A stretch of 31,467 nucleotides of DNA from positions 1 through 31,467 of the forward strand of contig CAZCOB010000020.1 in assembly GCA_964500415.1 (NCBI GenBank). The letters are read 5' to 3'. Positions 8,683 to 16,359 of this stretch are shown piece after piece. A program made the position numbers and the translations under genes. Numbering within the stretch: position 1 is the first letter of the stretch; each line of letters starts with the position of its first letter. Below the pieces are notes generated by a model. That model was not told the DNA's origin. It saw nothing but the letters and a program-made list of their open reading frames with translations, and made no database searches. The stretch is from JAFGPF01 sp964500415 (GTDB lineage: Bacteria; Chloroflexota; Dehalococcoidia; Dehalococcoidales; RBG-16-60-22).

Positions 8683-8871
8683 ATGCCACTCGTGACCATA
8701 AAAATATTAGAAGGTAGAACCGTCGAGCAGAAGCGGGGCATGGCTAAAGATGTCACCGAGGCGATTGTCAAGAATATCGTGTGCCCACCTGCGGCGGTAC
8801 AAATCGACATCGTGGACCTCAAGCCGGAGAATGTAGCCCAGGGCGGCAAGCTGTTCAGCGACGGACGGTAA
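8683..8871 (+). CDS. 4-oxalocrotonate tautomerase family protein with Arg39 replaced by Gln
   Basis: A 62-residue protein that, after Met removal, begins with the catalytic proline (PLVTIKILEGRT). Its length matches 4-oxalocrotonate tautomerase (4-OT), a hexamer that moves a proton in dienols of aromatic degradation. An ungapped alignment by eye keeps Pro1 and Arg11, but position 39, Arg in classical 4-OT, is Gln, and Phe50 is Val. The protein is therefore probably a tautomerase-superfamily member with another substrate. AAAGGAG lies 8 bases upstream. It precedes a flavodoxin-fold reductase by 12 bp and is likely co-transcribed with it. Confidence 0.85.
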   Translation: MPLVTIKILEGRTVEQKRGMAKDVTEAIVKNIVCPPAAVQIDIVDLKPENVAQGGKLFSDGR

Positions 8872-8883
8872 CCGGGAGGTAAT

Positions 8884-9447
8884 TTGAAAGTTCTGGGTAT
8901 CATGGGCAGCCCCCGCATCAAGGGCAATACCGACCTTCTCCTCAATGAAGCCCTCAAGGGGGCGCGGAGCCGGGGGGCGGAAGTAGAAAAAATTATCGTG
9001 GACAAGCTCAAGATAGCGCCCTGCAAAGAGTATTACGGTTGCCTCAAGGACGGCAACTGCGTCATCAGGGACGACATGGATAGCCTCTATCCCAGGATAC
9101 TGGACGCTGACGCAGTTATTGTAGCCTCCCCAATATTTTTCTATACCGTCAGTGCCCAGCTCATGCTGTTGATAAGTCGCTGCCAGGCGCTCTGGGCAAG
9201 GAAATACGTACTAAAGAATCTAAATATCCCTGTGAAAAAGGGGGCATTCATCAGTGTGGGAGCGACAAAAGGAGTGAAACTCTTCGACGGGCCGAAACTG
9301 ACGATTAAATACTTCTTCCAGGCGATTAACGCCGAGTACTCGGAAGAGCTGTTGATAAGAGGCGTCGACAAGAGGGGCGAGATTAAAGAGCACCCCACCG
9401 CCCTCGCCGACGCCCGCGTAATTGGCGAGAAACTGGCCTCCGGTTAG
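8884..9447 (+). CDS. Flavodoxin-fold NAD(P)H:FMN reductase / iron-sulfur-flavoprotein-like
   Basis: A 187-residue protein starting at TTG with GGGAGG 4 bases upstream. The N-terminal motif MGSPRIKGNTDLLL is the FMN phosphate-binding loop of the NADPH-dependent FMN reductase family, and ASPIFFYTVSAQ is the second flavin-contacting loop. Cysteines in IAPCKEYYGCLKDGNC sit where iron-sulfur flavoproteins carry their cluster, but the spacing is not the compact Cx2Cx2C form, so a cluster is uncertain. It may supply reduced flavin or reduce a quinone or enone. Its stop overlaps by 4 bases the stop of the convergent zinc-ribbon gene. Confidence 0.8.
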   Translation: MKVLGIMGSPRIKGNTDLLLNEALKGARSRGAEVEKIIVDKLKIAPCKEYYGCLKDGNCVIRDDMDSLYPRILDADAVIVASPIFFYTVSAQLMLLISRCQALWARKYVLKNLNIPVKKGAFISVGATKGVKLFDGPKLTIKYFFQAINAEYSEELLIRGVDKRGEIKEHPTALADARVIGEKLASG

Positions 9448-9674
9448 CTGCCGCCCGTAAGAGCTTTCCACCGCTCCTCCCCGAGGCACTGCTTCGCCGA
9501 GGGACACCACTCGATGCAGGAGGGAGTCTGCTCTTTGTAAACGTACTTACCGCATTTCTCACACTTAATCCTGAGTTCATCGGAGAACATCTCGACTTCG
9601 TTACCGCAGTTCGGGCATTTATACATGGCCGCCCGCAGGTTCCTGATATCCTGTCCGGGGCACTTGGCTTCCAT
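9444..9674 (-). CDS. Small cysteine-rich zinc-ribbon-like protein
   Basis: A 76-residue protein with CPNCG and CEKCG knuckles that form a rubredoxin/zinc-ribbon-like site, plus two further Cys-containing motifs (CIEWC and KQC) and one Cys near the N-terminus. The ATG at 9674 is preferred over the GTG at 9683 because GGAGG (9684-9688) is 8 bases before the ATG but touches the GTG. No family is recognised with certainty; proteins of this shape occur as small redox or metal-binding partners. The gene converges on the flavoprotein with a 4-base overlap (TTAG carries both stop codons), and its start faces the enolase-superfamily gene across a shared upstream region. Confidence 0.65.
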   Translation of the reverse strand: MEAKCPGQDIRNLRAAMYKCPNCGNEVEMFSDELRIKCEKCGKYVYKEQTPSCIEWCPSAKQCLGEERWKALTGGS

Positions 9675-9749
9675 ATCTGCCACCTCCTCGAGTAGCGGGC
9701 TGGTTCTGCCTACAACAGTATATTACACAATCAACCGCATCGCCCACTA

Positions 9750-9798
9750 TGACTTTAGTCACAACGGTTTGACTTATCATAGCGTAAAGTGCTATACA
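9750..9798 (+). promoter_or_regulatory. Promoter with adjacent dyad for the enolase-superfamily gene
   Basis: TTGACT (9769-9774) and TATACA (9793-9798) are separated by 18 bases and precede the ATG at 9860 by about 60 bases. The perfect dyad TGACT-TT-AGTCA (9750-9761) ends 7 bases before the -35 box, a common activator or repressor position, and lies between this gene and the divergent zinc-ribbon gene. Confidence 0.5.
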
Positions 9799-9859
9799 GA
9801 AATGGCATCATCCAAAATTATTTTCGACTCAATACAAATACTTGCCCGGAGGATGTTTT

Positions 9860-11032
9860 ATGAAAATCACCAGGATAGAATGCATACCCGTCTCAATGCG
9901 CTTTGCCAAGCCGATGAAGATGGGAGGAGGTACTGCCGATTGCGCCGATGCCGTCGTCGTTAAGATACACACCGATGAGGGGATTACCGGCATATGTGAA
10001 ACCGGGGATACTTCTCCCTGGTATATGGGTGAAAGCCAGGACTCTATAATGCACAACATCAATAAAGTCTACGGGCCGCAGGTACTCCTCGGCGAGGACC
10101 CCTTCAACATCGAGAAAATCGTGACGGGGATGGATAAAGCCGCCAAGTTAAATAACCAGTCGAAGGCGGTCATTGACTATGCGCTTCATGATATCAAGGG
10201 CAAGGCGCTCGGAGTGCCCGTGTACCAGCTGCTGGGCGGCCTTTCCAACGAAAAGCTACGGCTGGCGTTCGTGATGTCCTCAGGCACCGCCGCAGAGGTG
10301 GGGGCGGAAGGGAAGATGCTGGTAAAAAACGGCTTTAAAGCCCTGAAGCTGAAAGTTGGCGCTAAATCCATCGAAGAGGACCTGGATATGGTCGGCGCTT
10401 TAAGAGACGCCGTCGGCAAAGATGTTAAGATAATGACCGATACGAATGGCGGCTGGAACTACCTCCAGGCGCTTCAGTTCCTGAAGGAGGCAGTTAAGTA
10501 CAATCTATTCCTCTCCGAGCAACCCGTGCCAAGGTGGGATATAGATGGACTGGCGCGCCTGCGCCGTAAGGTGGACGTGCCTATATTTGCCGACGAATCG
10601 GCCGCCGAGCTTAACGACCTGTTAAAACTCTTACAGCGGGATGCCGTGGACGGCTTTTTCCTTAAGGTGCCGAAGGCAGGGGGTATATTGAAATCACAGA
10701 AGTTCGTGTCAATCGCCCAGGCAGCCGGCCTGATGGTGATGTGCGGCTGCATGATTGATTCCGGACTCGGAGCGGCAGCTAATGCGCATTTCCTGGCTGC
10801 TACCGAATGGATGGGCAAGATTGAACAGGAGGCTATCGGCCCGCTGAACCTTTATAATATACCCGATACAGTCAGCACCCCGTTAAAGAACGACCTGGCG
10901 AAAAAGGTTCTCAGATACGAGGGTGGTTATCTCTACCCGCCCGACGGACCCGGCCTAGGAGTAGAACTAAACGAGGCCGCTGTGAAACAGTTCGCCACTC
11001 CCGGCAAGAGTCCGACGGTCATCGGGAAATAA
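9860..11032 (+). CDS. Mandelate racemase/muconate lactonizing enzyme family protein (enolase superfamily)
   Basis: A 390-residue enolase-superfamily member that would abstract the alpha-proton of a carboxylate using Mg2+. Visible active-site elements are the KxK pair K163/K165 (KLKVG), metal ligands D194 (TDTNGGW), E220 (SEQPVP) and D245 (ADES), and K269 in FFLKVPKAGG. This layout suits the muconate-lactonizing/dipeptide-epimerase subgroup more than mandelate racemase, but the substrate cannot be assigned. The ATG at 9860 follows GGAGG (9848-9852) by 7 bases; the earlier start at 9842 lacks such a site. It is located between the tautomerase/reductase pair and a TRAP uptake operon, which suggests a role in catabolism of an imported organic acid. 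Confidence 0.88.
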   Translation: MKITRIECIPVSMRFAKPMKMGGGTADCADAVVVKIHTDEGITGICETGDTSPWYMGESQDSIMHNINKVYGPQVLLGEDPFNIEKIVTGMDKAAKLNNQSKAVIDYALHDIKGKALGVPVYQLLGGLSNEKLRLAFVMSSGTAAEVGAEGKMLVKNGFKALKLKVGAKSIEEDLDMVGALRDAVGKDVKIMTDTNGGWNYLQALQFLKEAVKYNLFLSEQPVPRWDIDGLARLRRKVDVPIFADESAAELNDLLKLLQRDAVDGFFLKVPKAGGILKSQKFVSIAQAAGLMVMCGCMIDSGLGAAANAHFLAATEWMGKIEQEAIGPLNLYNIPDTVSTPLKNDLAKKVLRYEGGYLYPPDGPGLGVELNEAAVKQFATPGKSPTVIGK

Positions 11033-11081
11033 CGTCTATAATAATAACGCTCTGCCGGTAAAATATTGTCCTTAAATACGT

Positions 11082-11109
11082 TTGACAAGTAGATATCCGG
11101 TGCTATAAT
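11082..11109 (+). promoter_or_regulatory. Near-consensus sigma-70 promoter of the TRAP operon
   Basis: TTGACA (11082-11087) and TATAAT (11104-11109) both match the consensus fully, with a 16-base spacer. Transcription would begin near 11116, leaving a leader of about 250 bases before DctP. In that leader AGGAGG is followed by a three-codon frame (ATG ACC GGA TAA, from about 11302). Apart from this and the palindrome at 11130, nothing else is evident in the 333-bp gap. Confidence 0.75.
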
Positions 11110-11129
11110 TTAAGAGTATTCATCAATAA

Positions 11130-11146
11130 TCGTATTACGAATACGA
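11130..11146. promoter_or_regulatory. 17-bp palindromic operator candidate in the TRAP leader
   Basis: TCGTATTACGAATACGA has perfect 7-base arms around a 3-base centre. It lies 20 bases after the -10 box, roughly +14 to +30, a classic repressor position. The core GTATTAC resembles the GT-N3-AC pattern of GntR-family operators, but no such regulator is encoded in the window. Confidence 0.5.
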
Positions 11147-11365
11147 AAGACTGTTATGGAAGCAGTCCTGAAACCATCCGCGGTTCAATCCGTTCCTCGC
11201 GCCGATAACACTCTTCTCCGTCCCGGCAATGGTGTCAGCGCCATTATCTGGATTGCTTTAATTGTAAACGAGTATACTGATAACACAGGAGGTAGTTGCC
11301 TATGACCGGATAAGAACTAAAGAGGGACTATTTAAAAATTCAGTCAATGAGGAGCACATCAAATA

Positions 11366-12394
11366 ATGAAAAGATTATTATTAATATTAATCGCAACTGC
11401 TATTATCTTAATGTCAATGGGCACGATTGTATCCTGCTCTAGTGAACCTGAGGAGACTGTTGTTTTAAGGATGGCAGTACCCTGGCCTCCGGGCGACCCG
11501 GTGACCAACAATATAGAGGAATTCATCGCTAAATTTAACGACCAGGCTACAGGCAAATACGTCATCGAGCTTCACACCGGCGAGTCGCTGGTTAAAATCG
11601 CTGATAGCATGGACGCCGTGAGAACGGGTGCTGTCGAGATGGTCGGCTTTCCAACCGGTGTTTTTGCCAGTCTCGACCCGGTTTTCGCCGCTGCCGAAGT
11701 CCCCTTCCTGGCCAACAACGTCGAGGCTGACGCCGCCATGCAGGTAGGCACTCTGCCTTTGTATGACGAAGTCATGACCAAGAAGTTCAATTCGAAACCG
11801 ATCGTCTCCTTCACCTGTATAGCCCTGGACGTAATAAGCGTCAACCCGATAAAAACGCTCGCCGACTGGAAAGGGCTATTGACCCAATCGGTATCGCCGC
11901 AATCCGCCCAGTTCATCGAGTATCTAGGCGGTTCCTCCGTTCCTATGCCTTTCCCCGATGGGTATCAGGGGCTTCAGAAGAAGGTCATCGAAGCCAGCAT
12001 GCAGTCATCTTCGATGATGATAATGTTCAAGATGAACGAAGTGGCCGATTACGTCCTGCGCGGCTATCTCATTCCGGCCAGTCTGATGTTAGCCATTAAC
12101 CTGGACGCGTACGATAAAATGCCCAATGATATCAAGAAATTGATAGTAAAACTGGGCAAAGAGTCGCAAACAAGCACCAATGAGTTTTTCATCAGCGTAG
12201 CTCATGAAAACACCAAGACACTGGAAAGCATGGGACTGGAAGTTTACAACCTGCCCAAAGCCGAACGTGACGCCTGGGCAAAGATTGTACAACCCTATTG
12301 CGACAAGCTATTCCAGGACATGGGCGAAGACCTCGCTAAGAAAGTAAAGAAAATCGCCGAGGACGCCAATACCAAATACCCGTACAAGGAATAA
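11366..12394 (+). CDS. dctP: TRAP transporter substrate-binding lipoprotein (DctP family)
   Basis: A 342-residue extracytoplasmic solute receptor. The signal peptide ends in a lipobox (IVSC, Cys24), so the protein should be lipid-anchored, as expected for an organism lacking a conventional periplasm. The mature part begins VVLRMAVPWPPGDPV, typical of DctP proteins, which bind organic acids and deliver them to the DctQM membrane pair. GAGGAG (11349-11354) precedes the ATG by 11 bases. It is the first gene of a four-gene unit with DctQ, DctM and MmgE/PrpD. The ligand cannot be read by eye, though the neighbouring CoA-linked genes suggest a carboxylate. Confidence 0.9.
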   Translation: MKRLLLILIATAIILMSMGTIVSCSSEPEETVVLRMAVPWPPGDPVTNNIEEFIAKFNDQATGKYVIELHTGESLVKIADSMDAVRTGAVEMVGFPTGVFASLDPVFAAAEVPFLANNVEADAAMQVGTLPLYDEVMTKKFNSKPIVSFTCIALDVISVNPIKTLADWKGLLTQSVSPQSAQFIEYLGGSSVPMPFPDGYQGLQKKVIEASMQSSSMMIMFKMNEVADYVLRGYLIPASLMLAINLDAYDKMPNDIKKLIVKLGKESQTSTNEFFISVAHENTKTLESMGLEVYNLPKAERDAWAKIVQPYCDKLFQDMGEDLAKKVKKIAEDANTKYPYKE

Positions 12395-12429
12395 AACCGA
12401 ACGGGAACAGGTATTTCCACCGGTTTTAT
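12391..12429 (+). terminator. Hairpin between dctP and dctQ (attenuator or mRNA-stabilising)
   Basis: ATAAAACCG (12391-12399) and CGGTTTTAT (12421-12429) form a perfect 9-bp stem with a 21-base loop; the stem includes the dctP stop codon. U-residues occur only in the 3' arm, so partial termination or protection of the dctP message is more likely than full termination. Binding-protein genes are often expressed above their permease genes by such a structure. The remaining 127 bp to dctQ hold a second small dyad (CCAAT-CAGG-ATTGG at 12489-12502). Confidence 0.5.
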
Positions 12430-12556
12430 CCAGATAAATAGTCCATCCTGGTTGGCGGGAAGTCTCTCGATGCTGTATACTATTCCTGCCAATCAGGATT
12501 GGAATATAAGGACGTTTCCTTTTTACACCACCGAATAACATCAATCATCCGGTAAG

Positions 12557-13123
12557 GTGAAGCCGCTATTGTTGAAGAAGATATTTCTGACGATAGACCA
12601 GGTAATCGAGCGGGTAGGCAACTGGGGGCTGGTCAGCAGCGGGGTCCTTATCCTGCTGATGGCATTTTTAAGTACCTACGCAGTAGGAAGACGCTACCTG
12701 CTGAACAATCCGGAACCCTATTCATACGAGCTCAGCACGATATTTTTAACCGCCTGCGTGGTCCTGGCCGTATCGGGCCTACAGAGGTATAAAAGGCACC
12801 TCAGGGTAGACTTTATCGCCAACTTCCTGCCGCAAGACGTACAGACTATCTTACTGGATATCGTAGGCCCGCTCCTGGCTTTAACATACGTATCGATAAT
12901 TACCTGGCAAAGCTGGGATAATGCTCTGTACTCATTCAATATCGGCGAAACCAGCCAATCCGTCTGGGAAGAGCCCCTGTATCCGACCAAGTTCCTGATA
13001 CCAATCGGGATGTTCTGGCTTGTTCTGGTGCTCCTGGCTCAAATCTCAAGCGGGTTTATAAACGTGTTAAAAGCTAACAAAAACGAGACACAGCCAGATA
13101 AAACGGTGATAACACCGGAGTAA
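12557..13123 (+). CDS. dctQ: TRAP transporter small permease subunit (DctQ)
   Basis: A 188-residue membrane protein with four predicted transmembrane helices (about residues 17-42, 52-70, 84-105 and 135-155), the standard layout of DctQ. It pairs with DctM to import substrate driven by an ion gradient. The start is GTG at 12557 with only a weak ribosome site (GGTAAG), and the gene lies 162 bp after dctP, separated by a hairpin. It ends 25 bp before dctM. Confidence 0.85.
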   Translation: MKPLLLKKIFLTIDQVIERVGNWGLVSSGVLILLMAFLSTYAVGRRYLLNNPEPYSYELSTIFLTACVVLAVSGLQRYKRHLRVDFIANFLPQDVQTILLDIVGPLLALTYVSIITWQSWDNALYSFNIGETSQSVWEEPLYPTKFLIPIGMFWLVLVLLAQISSGFINVLKANKNETQPDKTVITPE

Positions 13124-13148
13124 CTCTCCGAAAGGAGAACGAATCGCA

Positions 13149-14450
13149 GTGGACCCACAAATAACCAGCATCATATGTGTTGCCGGCCTGTTCGTATTAA
13201 TGATGCTGGGCGTGCCGATAGTATATTCGCTGGGATTCAGCGCGGCAGTCGGGGCGATTTTAACCTACGGAACTCCCGCCCTCCACATGGTAGGTTCGAC
13301 CCCTTTCACCACCTTATTCAATCTGGCGTGGACACCGCTTCCCCTGTTCGTTCTGCTGGGGGCCATCATTGCCGAATCGGGAATGGGGAAAGACCTCTTT
13401 AGAGCCGCCGCCAACTGGCTTTCCCGGGTTCGCGGCGGGCTGATTGTAGCCGGCATTATAGGAGAGGCCATGCTGGCAGCGACACTGGGCACCAGCGCGG
13501 CCACCATAATTGTCGTGGGTAAAGTGGCCGTCCCGGAATTCGAGCGGCAGGGTTATCACCGGGGGTTCAGCCTGGGCGCTTTATTAGCCGGGGGCGTGCT
13601 GGGACCGCTGATTCCGCCCAGCGCCACCTTTATCATCTATGCAGTGCTGACCAATGTTTCCCTGGGTAAACTTTTCATTGCCGGAATAATACCGGGGCTA
13701 ATATTAGTCTTTTTCCTGGCAGCACCAACAATATTGTTTTGCTGGTTGAGACCCGGCATGGCCCCCAAAACTTACAGCGTCCGCTGGAGAGAGCGAATCA
13801 CTTCTTTAAAGGGCGTCTGGCCGATAGCTCTGGTGATGTTCAGCATCCTGGGTGCTATTTATTTCGGGATAGCCACTCCCACCGAGACCGCCGGGGTTGG
13901 ATGTTTTATCGTTCTGTTGATAGCCGTACTGGTTTTTCGCATGCGCTGGAAAGGCTTGCGTGCGGCAATAATAGAAGCGGCAACGGTAAACGGACTGATC
14001 TTATTCATTATTATTGCGGCTTCTTTCTATACTTACGTGGTCGGCAGTACCAATGTTGCCACACATTTAACAGATATGGTCAGTTCCTCGGCCCTGACTC
14101 CCATGATGGTAATAGTAATTATTAATTTTATATTGCTGATACTGGGATTTATCCTGGACCCCATTACCATCACTTTATTGACGGTTCCTATTTTCGTTCC
14201 GCTAATCGTCAGCCTGGGGATGGACCCAATCTGGTTCGGAGTAATATTCTGCGTTAACACCCAGATAGGGCTTATCACACCTCCGATGGGAACGGACCTG
14301 TTTGCCGTGAAGACAATCTTTGACATCCCCACCGGGGTTATTCTACGCGGCGTGGCACCTTTTCTGGTTTTCGAGCTATTTTTCCTGGTTCTCATCATAG
14401 CCTTTCCCCAGTTAAGCCTCTGGCTCCCGAGTATGATGATAAGCAAGTAA
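13149..14450 (+). CDS. dctM: TRAP transporter large permease subunit (DctM)
   Basis: A 433-residue polytopic protein of about 11-13 helices with DctM hallmarks: GVPIVYSLGFSAA near the N-terminus, the GPLIPPSATFIIYAVLTNVSLGKLF region, and a second matching repeat around GLITPPMGTDLFAVK. It forms the ion-coupled transport core. The start is GTG with AAAGGAG 11 bases upstream. The gene is followed 25 bp later by MmgE/PrpD in the same direction, which suggests that the imported acid or a product of it is handled by that enzyme. Confidence 0.9.
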   Translation: MDPQITSIICVAGLFVLMMLGVPIVYSLGFSAAVGAILTYGTPALHMVGSTPFTTLFNLAWTPLPLFVLLGAIIAESGMGKDLFRAAANWLSRVRGGLIVAGIIGEAMLAATLGTSAATIIVVGKVAVPEFERQGYHRGFSLGALLAGGVLGPLIPPSATFIIYAVLTNVSLGKLFIAGIIPGLILVFFLAAPTILFCWLRPGMAPKTYSVRWRERITSLKGVWPIALVMFSILGAIYFGIATPTETAGVGCFIVLLIAVLVFRMRWKGLRAAIIEAATVNGLILFIIIAASFYTYVVGSTNVATHLTDMVSSSALTPMMVIVIINFILLILGFILDPITITLLTVPIFVPLIVSLGMDPIWFGVIFCVNTQIGLITPPMGTDLFAVKTIFDIPTGVILRGVAPFLVFELFFLVLIIAFPQLSLWLPSMMISK

Positions 14451-14475
14451 CACACCCCCGAATGCGAGGTAGATT

Positions 14476-15864
14476 ATGAGCACAACGAATAGCACGCCTG
14501 TAGAAAAACTGACGGCGAACGTTCTGGAGACGCGCTTCGAAAACTTCAGCCCGGCGACGCTGGAAAGGACAAAACTCCGCATTATAGATACGGTCGGCTG
14601 CCTGATAGGCGGCTCCGGGGATACCGGCAATCCCGAGCTTGTCGGACTCCTGCAGGACGAGGGGGGTAAGGAAGAGGCAACCATCCTGGTTTACGGCGGT
14701 AAAGTGCCCACCGCCAACGCCGCTATGGTCAACAGCGTCATGTCCCGTTCCTTCGACTTCGAGCCGGTGAGTCCTCTGGTGGACGGAGTTAATACACCGG
14801 GGCATGTCAGCGGCACCACGGTGCCCACGGCCATCTCTATAGCCGAGGCCGTGAATGCCAGCGGCCGGGAGATGATCGCGGCATTGCTCGTCGGGGATGA
14901 TGTAGCTGCTCGCCTGCTGGGTGCCTCCGGTTTCGGCTTTACGCTGGGCTGGGACGGTACCGGCACGGTAAATGCTTTCGGGGCTACGGCTATCGCCGGG
15001 CGCCTGCTGGGACTAGACAAGCTCCAGATGAGAAACGCCTTCGGCATCGTTCTCAATCAAATCGGCAGCACCTTCCAGATAATCTGGGATGGCACCACTG
15101 CCTTCAAACTGCCGCAGGGGCTTTCGGCACGGGCGGGCGTTTTCTCCGCGCAGCTGGCTAAAGCCGACTGGACAGGCCCGGAGGACGCGCTGTTCAGCAA
15201 GTTCGGCTATTATAAGATGTTCACCGAAGGATGTCAGAAGCCGGAATACCTGAGCCGCGACCTGGGGGAAGTCTACTACGCCGACGGCACCATCAAGCCC
15301 TATCCCTGCTGCCGTATAACCCACGCCGCCATTGACTGCGTGCTGGAGATAATAAAGAAACACGGTGTTAAATCTGCCGATATCAAGTCGGTCAATCTCG
15401 ACCTGGCTCAGGGCGGCATCGACCATAAATGCGGCGAACCGTTTAAAATCGGGCCTTTTCCACACGGCAACGCTACTTTCAGCTATCAGTACGCGGTGGC
15501 GACGGCGTTTCTTTTCGGTAGCGTGAAGCCGGAGCATTTTACCGATAAGGCAATACGTAATCCGCTGATAGCCGATTTTATCAAGAAGATAAAGCTCACG
15601 GCCAGTCCCTATGTCAAGTTTGAAAAAGCCAGAGTGACCGTAACCCTTAATGACGGGCGGGAATTCACCGAGTCCTGCGACGCGGTCAAGGGCGACCCGC
15701 AGAGTAACCCGATGTCTGAAGAAGAGATATTGGCCAAATTCTGGACTAACATCGAGTTTTCCGGCAAAATATCGAAGCCTAAGTCCACGGAACTGCTCCA
15801 GGTGCTGCAAAACCTGGAAGAACTGGACAGCGTCAGAAAACTGATACCACTGCTGGTTACCTGA
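14476..15864 (+). CDS. MmgE/PrpD family protein (2-methylcitrate dehydratase-like)
   Basis: A 462-residue protein of normal family length. Members include 2-methylcitrate dehydratase, cis-aconitate decarboxylase and iminodisuccinate epimerase, all acting on polycarboxylates. Recognisable parts are DTVGCLIGGSG near residue 40, SRSFDFEPV and DGVNTPGHVSGTTVPTAI (the conserved Asp/His region), and KPYPCCRITHAAIDC in the C-terminal half. It is the last gene of the TRAP operon and converges on the epimerase gene with 35 bp between stops. The exact reaction is not determinable. Its presence beside a TRAP importer points to a tricarboxylate-like or related substrate. Confidence 0.85.
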   Translation: MSTTNSTPVEKLTANVLETRFENFSPATLERTKLRIIDTVGCLIGGSGDTGNPELVGLLQDEGGKEEATILVYGGKVPTANAAMVNSVMSRSFDFEPVSPLVDGVNTPGHVSGTTVPTAISIAEAVNASGREMIAALLVGDDVAARLLGASGFGFTLGWDGTGTVNAFGATAIAGRLLGLDKLQMRNAFGIVLNQIGSTFQIIWDGTTAFKLPQGLSARAGVFSAQLAKADWTGPEDALFSKFGYYKMFTEGCQKPEYLSRDLGEVYYADGTIKPYPCCRITHAAIDCVLEIIKKHGVKSADIKSVNLDLAQGGIDHKCGEPFKIGPFPHGNATFSYQYAVATAFLFGSVKPEHFTDKAIRNPLIADFIKKIKLTASPYVKFEKARVTVTLNDGREFTESCDAVKGDPQSNPMSEEEILAKFWTNIEFSGKISKPKSTELLQVLQNLEELDSVRKLIPLLVT

Positions 15865-15899
15865 AAGCCTGACGATGCCTGTCTGCTAATCCTTCCGGC

Positions 15900-16337
15900 T
15901 CAGATTATCTTCATGCTCGGCATTTCCGGGTAAGGCCGCGCCTTCTGCACCAGCTCTATGAGCACGTTTTCCGCGGCGCCGGGATGAACAAACGCTACCC
16001 TATCGCCGTTGGGGAGAGCCATCGGCTCTTCGTTGATGAGCTTCCTGCCCTGCGCTTTCAGCTTCTTTAGTTCCTGCTGGATATTGTTGGTGGCGAATGA
16101 CACGTGGTGCAGTCCGCCGCCCCGTTCATTCAGGAATCTCGCGAAGCTGCCTTCGCCGGTCATCGGCTGGAGAAACTCCAGCGTGATATCGCCGGTCTTT
16201 ACCAGGACGGCCTTAAACTCACCACCCGGCCCCCCCATTTCCTCCACGACCTCGAAGCCGAACATCTCGGAATAGACCTTCAGGGCTTCATCGGCGTCCT
16301 TAACGACGATGCCAATATGGTCGATTTTCCTTAGCAT
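15900..16337 (-). CDS. Methylmalonyl-CoA-epimerase-like VOC protein
   Basis: A 145-residue vicinal-oxygen-chelate protein. Likely metal ligands are H7 (KIDHIGIVV), E54 (LEFLQP), H77 (GLHHVSFA) and E128 (VLIELVQ), matching the arrangement of methylmalonyl-CoA epimerase. It would epimerise the alpha carbon of a 2-methyl-branched CoA ester, or isomerise a related thioester. AGGAGG lies 6 bases upstream of the ATG. It is the last gene of the six-gene minus-strand operon, 22 bp after an SDR gene. No methylmalonyl-CoA mutase is in the window, so the assignment to propionate metabolism is not secure. Confidence 0.82.
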   Translation of the reverse strand: MLRKIDHIGIVVKDADEALKVYSEMFGFEVVEEMGGPGGEFKAVLVKTGDITLEFLQPMTGEGSFARFLNERGGGLHHVSFATNNIQQELKKLKAQGRKLINEEPMALPNGDRVAFVHPGAAENVLIELVQKARPYPEMPSMKII

Positions 16338-16359
16338 TTAAATCCTCCTCGATTTACTT

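Noticed and set aside
15013..15810. 265-codon minus-strand frame inside the MmgE/PrpD gene
   Set aside because: It lies fully within a well-recognised gene and has no ribosome site or family resemblance.
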